Of a DNA stretch of 46,118 nt, positions 42,692 to 46,118 are shown one piece after another. The stretch is from Verrucomicrobiota bacterium (GTDB lineage: Bacteria; Verrucomicrobiota; Verrucomicrobiia; Opitutales; Opitutaceae), in contig JAPLTR010000248.1 of assembly GCA_026398065.1 (NCBI GenBank), positions 1 through 46,118 on the forward strand, in the 5' to 3' direction. Both the position numbers and the translations under genes were made by a program. Every line of letters starts with the position of its first letter. Position 1 is the first letter of the stretch. The notes under the pieces are model-generated. The model did not search any database and had not been told where the DNA came from. It saw only the letters and a list, made by a program, of their open reading frames with translations.

Positions 42692-45600
42692 ATGACCCAA
42701 CACCCTGCAACCCTGCATCGCACCTCTTCGCTGCCGAAGGGGCTCATCCAAGCCGCGCTCTGTGCGGTTTTGTCGTTATCCACCGGAGTCGTTTCCACGC
42801 GCGTTCTGGCCGCGGATACCGCCGCCGCCTCAACCGGCATCATCTCCGGCAACGTGACCAACAAGACGACCGGTAACGGGCTGATTGGCGCCAAAGTGGA
42901 GATTCCCGCGCTCAACCTCAGCACCTTCGTCGACAACACCGGCCGTTACCTGCTCAACGCTCCGGCGGGCGCGCATGAACTTGTCGTCACCTACACCGGT
43001 CTCGACACCCAGCGGGTCACCCTGACGATCACGCCCGGCAGCCCTGCGGTGCGCGATTTCGTGATGACCAGCGATGTGCTGATGCTCGATGCCTTCAAGG
43101 TCTCCAGCGAGAAGGAAGGCCTCTCCGCCGCGCTCACGCGGCAGCGCAATGCCGAGAATCTGAAGAGCGTCGCGTCGATGGACGCCCTCACCGATTTGCC
43201 GAATATGAACGCGACGGAGCTCGCCATCCGGCTGCCCGGAGTGACGTTCGCCGATCCGGGCGACGAAGTCGTCGAGCAGATCAGCGTCCGCGGCATGGGC
43301 GCCGGCACGACGTCCATCATGATCGATGGCGGCGGCATGTCTTCGTTCAGTGCACAGGGTCGCAACACGCGCATGACGGCCTTCACCGGCGCAATGTTTG
43401 AGTCGCTGGAGCTCACGAAAGGCCAGCGGCCCGATATGCCCGTGGATTCGCTCGGCGGCAGTGTGAATTTCAAGACGCGTTCGCCTCTCTCCATGCGCGA
43501 AAAGCGCCGCGTGGTCTTTAACAGCCAGATTCGGATGGCGCCATGGTTCACCGAGCAGGTGCCGATCCGCGAAGCGCGGCGTACGCACGGACTGTTCAAC
43601 GCCCAATACACGGAGAAATTCGCGATCTTCGGTGCTGAGCGTGAAAATCTCGCCGTGTCGGTGAATGCCTTCTACAGCGAAAACGCCTTTGGTTATTTCC
43701 AGACGAACCGCGACTTCCAGCAGACTGCCAGCCAGCCGGCTTATCTCTGGGACTACCGCACGCGGGATAATTTCAACATCCGCAAGCAGCGCAGCATCAG
43801 CAGCAAGTGGGACTATCGCCTGACGCAAAACGATCTGATCAAGATCAATATCGTTGCGAACAACGCTCCCGAGCCGATGCGCCGTCAGTATAACCAGCGC
43901 GCCTTTGCCGGCAGCCAGACGACCGTGCCCAACGCGACGAACTCGGGCGTGGTGCCGGGCTTCACGGATCGCATCACGGTCGTGCGCGCGGTTCCGACCG
44001 CCGCCAACGCCAACTCCGGCACCACCGCCCCCGCGCTTATCGATCAGGGCACGACCAACATCAACCGTGACCAGCGTCTGCGCCACCTCGACGTGGGCGG
44101 CGAACACAAATGGGGACCCGTTGAAGCAGACTGGGCGGCTCTCTGGAGCCGCACCCGCTACCGCTATCTCGGCAACGAGGCGTCGCTGACCAACCGCATT
44201 GGTAATGTGCCCTTTGTCGGTCCCAACGGGCGTAACAATAGTGTGTCCGGCACTGCCGCCAGCCCCCTCGACAATATCGTCGGCCCCGGCGGCGAGACCG
44301 GCGTGGGCTGGATCATCGATCGCACGCAGTCCGATCTCTATCCGCGCTTCATCCAGAATGGCGGCTTGGATTTCACCAATCCGAAAAACTGGCGCCCCAC
44401 GGTGAACGGCCTCTCCACTCAGGCGGGCAATCTCGACGTCGACTTGATCCGCGAATTGCGTGGCAACGTCAAATACCGGCTGCCGGTCTTTGAGAACTAC
44501 CCCACTTTCCTCAAAGTCGGTTACTCGATTCGCGACCACAACGTCGAACTCTATCGGCAAAACCGCCGCTGGAGCTACATCGGCCGGGACGCATTGCCGA
44601 ACGACCCGTCGATTCTCACCTGGGACAATGTCAAGACTGGCCGCAACCTTCCGTATTGGGAAGGCGCCCAGTTCTTCAACAACAGCAAGCTCGTCGACCC
44701 GACGCTCTGGCAGGAGGACCTCTATGAATTCTACCGCAACCGCCTGGCCTCCAGCGTCCGCACGCACGAGATCATCACCGGATACTATGCCATGCTCAAT
44801 GGCCGGTTCGGCCGCTTCGGTTACTTGGGCGGCGTCCGCCACGAGGATACCGACACCATCGGCTACCTGAACGTTCGCTCGCGCACGCTCACCACCGTCG
44901 CGCAGCAGACCGCCGACCCGGAGGGCTCCGCGCTGAAGGACTACAACAATCCCACCCGGAATGAAGGTGAATACGGCCAGAACTTCCCCAGTCTCCACAC
45001 TTGGTATGACTTGACGCCCAATCTCAAGCTGCGTGGTTCATGGAGCACCGGCATGGCCCGGCCCTCGCTCGCCAACGCGGTGACGACCCTCTCCATCAAC
45101 GAAACCGCTCAGCAAGTCACCTTCGGAAATCCCGCCCTCAAGCCGACCCGTTCCAGGAACTGGGACTTCGCGCTGGAATACAGCTTCGGCAACGGGAGCT
45201 ACGCCAAGTTGGGCTGGTTTCACAAGCGGATCGACGACTACATCCGCAGCGGGCAGTCGATCGGCACCGTCGGAATCGGAGCCGACAACGGCTTTAACGG
45301 CCAGTATGAAGGCTACGAGATCCTCGCCAATTCTAACGCCGGTTCCGCCTTCACGCAGGGCTGGGAGTTCGAATATCTCCAGCAGTTTCGCTTTCTGCCC
45401 GGTTTGCTGAGAACCCTTCGTCTTTCGACAAATTTCTCGAAGATCATGGCGCATGGCGACTACGGCACTCCGGGCGTTTACCTGAAGACTCAGGACGTGA
45501 ACGGCTTCATTCCTTTCACGGCCAACGCGACCCTGAGCTGGGACTACCGGAAGTTCGGCACGTCGGTCAGCTGGAACTACACCGACGCCAGCATCCGCGG

Positions 45601-45823
45601 CGCCTACAACGTCTCGGCCCCCTCGCGCAACCGCTACATGCTGCCCCGCGATTTGGTTAACTTGAATCTCCGGTATCAGCTGCCGCGCAATGTCACGATC
45701 AACTTCGGCGTTCAAAACCTGTTCAACGAGCCGCAGCGTTACTACCGCTCCGTGCAGGATCAGATGGAGACCTTCCTGATTCAGGGCACGACGATCACGG
45801 GCGCGATCGAAGGTCGCTTCTAA
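42692..45823 (+). CDS. TonB-dependent receptor with carboxypeptidase-like N-terminal domain
   Basis: SGNVTNKTTGNGLIGAKVEIP; plug ISVRGMGAGTTSIMIDGG; C-terminal barrel ending ITGAIEGRF. Confidence 0.93.
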   Translation: MTQHPATLHRTSSLPKGLIQAALCAVLSLSTGVVSTRVLAADTAAASTGIISGNVTNKTTGNGLIGAKVEIPALNLSTFVDNTGRYLLNAPAGAHELVVTYTGLDTQRVTLTITPGSPAVRDFVMTSDVLMLDAFKVSSEKEGLSAALTRQRNAENLKSVASMDALTDLPNMNATELAIRLPGVTFADPGDEVVEQISVRGMGAGTTSIMIDGGGMSSFSAQGRNTRMTAFTGAMFESLELTKGQRPDMPVDSLGGSVNFKTRSPLSMREKRRVVFNSQIRMAPWFTEQVPIREARRTHGLFNAQYTEKFAIFGAERENLAVSVNAFYSENAFGYFQTNRDFQQTASQPAYLWDYRTRDNFNIRKQRSISSKWDYRLTQNDLIKINIVANNAPEPMRRQYNQRAFAGSQTTVPNATNSGVVPGFTDRITVVRAVPTAANANSGTTAPALIDQGTTNINRDQRLRHLDVGGEHKWGPVEADWAALWSRTRYRYLGNEASLTNRIGNVPFVGPNGRNNSVSGTAASPLDNIVGPGGETGVGWIIDRTQSDLYPRFIQNGGLDFTNPKNWRPTVNGLSTQAGNLDVDLIRELRGNVKYRLPVFENYPTFLKVGYSIRDHNVELYRQNRRWSYIGRDALPNDPSILTWDNVKTGRNLPYWEGAQFFNNSKLVDPTLWQEDLYEFYRNRLASSVRTHEIITGYYAMLNGRFGRFGYLGGVRHEDTDTIGYLNVRSRTLTTVAQQTADPEGSALKDYNNPTRNEGEYGQNFPSLHTWYDLTPNLKLRGSWSTGMARPSLANAVTTLSINETAQQVTFGNPALKPTRSRNWDFALEYSFGNGSYAKLGWFHKRIDDYIRSGQSIGTVGIGADNGFNGQYEGYEILANSNAGSAFTQGWEFEYLQQFRFLPGLLRTLRLSTNFSKIMAHGDYGTPGVYLKTQDVNGFIPFTANATLSWDYRKFGTSVSWNYTDASIRGAYNVSAPSRNRYMLPRDLVNLNLRYQLPRNVTINFGVQNLFNEPQRYYRSVQDQMETFLIQGTTITGAIEGRF

Positions 45824-45868
45824 TCGGGGACGCGCTGTTCGGGCGGAGATCGCCCGATTCATCCTCTC

Positions 45869-45901
45869 AAGCCGCGGCGCACACGCGCCGCGGCTTTTTT
45901 G
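45869..45901 (+). terminator. Rho-independent terminator
   Basis: AAGCCGCGGCGC-acac-GCGCCGCGGCTT-TTTT. Confidence 0.92.
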
Positions 45902-45929
45902 TGCCTGCCGGACGGCAGCGAGGTTTGAG

Positions 45930-46118
45930 TCAGCGGAGCGGTTTCGCCGCCAAGGCGGGGTTCAACTCCCGCAACGCGTCCGCCGCGATCCACCGTGCGG
46001 CGCGCGAATCCAGTTTTCCGATACGCCTCGCCTCGGCGATCGCGGCGCGGCGGAGGGCGGGGTTGCGCTTGCCAATCTGGCGCAGCGCCCAGTTGACGGC
46101 TTTCTTCACGAAATTCCG
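45930..46118 (-). CDS. DNA alkylation repair protein, C-terminal part (runs off window)
   Basis: NFVKKAVNWALRQIGKRNPALRRAAIAEARRI... Confidence 0.75.
   Translation of the reverse strand, partial: RNFVKKAVNWALRQIGKRNPALRRAAIAEARRIGKLDSRAARWIAADALRELNPALAAKPLR

Overview
GC-rich bacterial window, Opitutaceae/Verrucomicrobiota-like by gene content and style. Left arm: 3' part of a complex I operon (nuoI-H-J-K-L-M-M'-N), gnd, a 10-bp-periodic repeat field, two PIN-type toxin/antitoxin pairs and a LysR regulator. Right arm: ABC transporter, GH84, DegT aminotransferase, PTS EIIC remnant, secreted hydrolases, a Gfo/Idh/MocA oxidoreductase and a TonB-dependent receptor. The centre (about 15.4-25.1 kb) holds what looks like an undescribed RNA system. 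It has 31 tandem tRNA genes covering all 20 amino acids, almost all with encoded CCA. These are interrupted by four tandem Y-RNA-like ncRNAs directly upstream of a Ro60/TROVE-vWA gene, and followed by an HNH nuclease, a sigma-70-family factor, an unknown protein and an RtcB-family RNA ligase. By my manual folding, every array tRNA carries G55 in the T-loop (TGC/AGC/GGC/CGC instead of TTC), and about 27 of 31 pair this with A18 instead of G18. Positions 19-56 and 54-58 also appear to covary. This points to a selected, rewired tRNA elbow rather than decay. The tRNA-like domain of the first neighbouring Y RNA keeps the canonical G18G19/TTC elbow in a circularly permuted order. All alignments were done by eye; nothing was searched against databases.
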